DNA from: Acidobacteriota bacterium | GTDB lineage: Bacteria; Acidobacteriota; Vicinamibacteria; Vicinamibacterales; JAKQTR01 | Reading direction: 5' to 3' | DNA length: 64,000 nt | NCBI GenBank assembly: GCA_026393755.1 | Contig: JAPKZO010000021.1 | Coordinates: forward strand, 1-64,000 | Shown: positions 62,894-64,000 of the stretch, in pieces | How positions within the stretch are numbered: the stretch's first letter is position 1 | Layout: each line of letters starts with the position of its first letter | Position numbers and translations under genes: made by a program | The notes under the pieces: model-generated | The model's input: the letters and a program-made list of their open reading frames with translations, nothing else | Database searches by the model: none | Told to the model about the DNA's origin: nothing

Positions 62894-63111
62894 AGGCAAG
62901 CCAGTAGTCAGGCGAAGGCTGCCCCGCTGGAGCAAGTCGAGGAAAGCATCGGGGCGCAGACTTGCGAAAGCGGGCCTCTTCGTCCAGGCAAGCCAGTAGT
63001 CAGGCGAAGGCTGCCCCGCTGGAGCAAGTCGAGGAAAGCATCGGGTCGCAGACTTGCGAAAGCCGGCCTCTTCGTCCAGGCAAGCCAGTAGTCAGGCGAA
63101 GGCTGCCCCGC
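62894..63111 (+). repeat. 92-bp tandem repeat downstream of tRNA-Glu
   Basis: Units lie at 62894-62985, 62986-63077 and partially at 63078-63111, each beginning AGGCAAGCCAGTAGTCAGGC. The full units differ at only a few positions. Each carries GCGAAGGCT, the complement of the first bases of the tRNA-attached hairpin. I see no gene in the rest of this 451-base region up to 63297. Confidence 0.9.
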
Positions 63112-63297
63112 GGAAGCTGCGAAGCCGCGAAGGCGGACTTACCCACCGCCGAGACCACGGGCACATCCGGTTCCCACTCGGGTAGCCCCTACACAGACCT
63201 TCTGCCTCCTGCTTAGAGTATTTCGCAGCGTTCGACGGAAACCCGCGGGATTCTCTCGCCTCTCTCATTTGGTTCGGAGCTTGCAACCGGGCATCGC

Positions 63298-63549
63298 GTG
63301 CCCGAAAAGTCCTTCGTCTATGTCCTGCGCAGCACAGTTGATTCCGCTCGGCACTACGTCGGCGTCACCTCGGATGTCCCCACCCGGCTCGATACCCACA
63401 ACTCGGGCGGCTCGAGCCACACCGTTCGCAAGCGACCGTGGCAACTGGTGGTGTCAATCGAATTCTCGAACGCGGAGAGTGCCGCCGCATTTGAGAGGTA
63501 CTTGAAATCCGGGTCGGGCCGCGCCTTCGCCAAGCGTCACTTCAAATGA
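63298..63549 (+). CDS. GIY-YIG nuclease family protein
   Basis: The product is 83 residues from GTG 63298. The N-terminal strands read FVYVLRS ... HYVGVTSDVPTRLDTHNSGG, where YVL and YVG replace GIY and YIG, then SHTVRKRPWQLVVSIEFSN. The C-terminus is SGSGRAFAKRHFK. It matches the small YhbQ/UvrC-like endonuclease group. The gene directly abuts the converging recombinase remnant. Confidence 0.85.
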   Translation: MPEKSFVYVLRSTVDSARHYVGVTSDVPTRLDTHNSGGSSHTVRKRPWQLVVSIEFSNAESAAAFERYLKSGSGRAFAKRHFK

Positions 63550-63963
63550 TCAATTCCGCCGGCCGGCGCCAACCGGCGCGGTGACGATCCGCAACGCGGG
63601 CACGTCGCGCCGCATCCACTCGATTTCGAACCGCGCCTGGGGCGCCTTCTCTCCGTGCTGGTTGCGATTCTTCGTCTTGTTCCACGTCACCACGCCGCGA
63701 TGGAGCTCCCGATACAGAATCTCGTGAATCGAGGAACTGCTCCAGGCGTGCGGCCGAGCCTGCTGTGCGCGCGGACACGGCGCCCCTTCCTCGTTGAGCG
63801 TCTTGGCAATCCCCTTCTTCCCGTAGCCTGCCGCGGCAAGCTCGAAGATTCGACGGTTGACGGCGGCTTCGACGTCGTTGACGCGGCGCTCGACGTGCGA
63901 TCGCCGGCCGTCAGGCGCGTGGATCTCGACGTTGTCGTACCCGAAGACGCGCCCGCCGGGCAA
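63550..63963 (-). pseudogene. Serine recombinase remnant
   Basis: About 137 residues match the middle of large serine recombinases (GGRVFGYDNVEI ... EAAVNRRIFELAAAGYGKKG, IAKTLNEEGAPCPRAQQARP, REILYR-like EILYRELHRGVVTWNKTKNR). A stop codon lies in frame just upstream (two codons before the TTG at 63963), and the usual C-terminal continuation is replaced by TAPVGAGRRN. The catalytic N-terminal domain is not in this frame. It looks like a decayed fragment at the window edge; part may continue beyond 64000. Confidence 0.7.
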
Positions 63964-64000
63964 TCTTCAATCGTGTGTTTCATGATCTCCCTTTCCTTGG

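Noticed and set aside
62894-63111. CRISPR array downstream of tRNA-Glu
   Set aside because: The 92-bp units are directly adjacent with no unique spacers.

Overview
The window is high-GC bacterial chromosome with dense, mostly chromosomal (not plasmid or phage) gene content. Two very large Oar-type TonB-dependent receptors with carboxypeptidase-regulatory N-termini, a 'VWFA-related' secreted protein, a sulfatase-like/TPR fusion, GTG starts and many stop/start overlaps together suggest an Acidobacteriota genome, probably near the Vicinamibacteria. That assignment is inferred from gene families; no rRNA is present to confirm it.

Layout. 184-4490: a PAS/PAS/PAS hybrid histidine kinase, a DNA-binding PAS protein, a divergent 68-residue Cys-rich protein and an RRM RNA-binding protein. 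4726-10920: a periplasmic PPIase lipoprotein, a 2[4Fe-4S] ferredoxin, a DUF3108 protein, a GT2/flippase pair and a B12-binding radical SAM enzyme of the HpnP-like group. 11086-14673: tRNA-Pro, a MerR regulator, der, an HU/IHF gene with a clear sigma70-type promoter and a site-2 protease. 14681-24923 (minus strand): msbA-like ABC exporter, yicC, gmk, coaBC, family-4 uracil-DNA glycosylase and priA, preceded by ugd-galE. 25109-32987 (plus): an exopolysaccharide/O-antigen type cluster of five glycosyltransferases, a polyprenyl-phosphate sugar transferase and UDP-glucuronate decarboxylase; with ugd and galE it supplies UDP-GlcA, UDP-Xyl and UDP-Gal. 33068-39438 (minus): acyl-CoA dehydrogenase, MFS, tsaC, hflX, TPR/SLH lipoprotein, pgsA. 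39539-44720: cysteine desulfurase-mnmA (tRNA thiolation) facing trxB-trxA-small ORF-glgA. 44868-59433: sulfatase-like/TPR protein, two TonB receptors, an fdhE homologue, a D-Ala-D-Ala carboxypeptidase, glutaredoxin and the VWA protein. 59667-64000: a methyltransferase with a signal peptide, tRNA-Lys, a DUF4412-like protein, a cysteine synthase homologue, tRNA-Glu, a GIY-YIG protein and a serine recombinase remnant.

The most striking non-genic signal is a small palindromic element, core AATCACTCCSGGAGTGATT. It occurs at four places in the window: upstream of the DUF3108 gene (6174), as an in-frame array with a 30-bp period inside a glycosyltransferase gene (26819-26929), as a pair between convergent mnmA and trxB where each copy supplies a stop codon (41793-41853), and as a 25-bp perfect copy between glgA and the sulfatase-like gene (44753). 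A second signal is a covarying hairpin directly attached to the 3' ends of tRNA-Lys and tRNA-Glu, each followed by a different tandem repeat.
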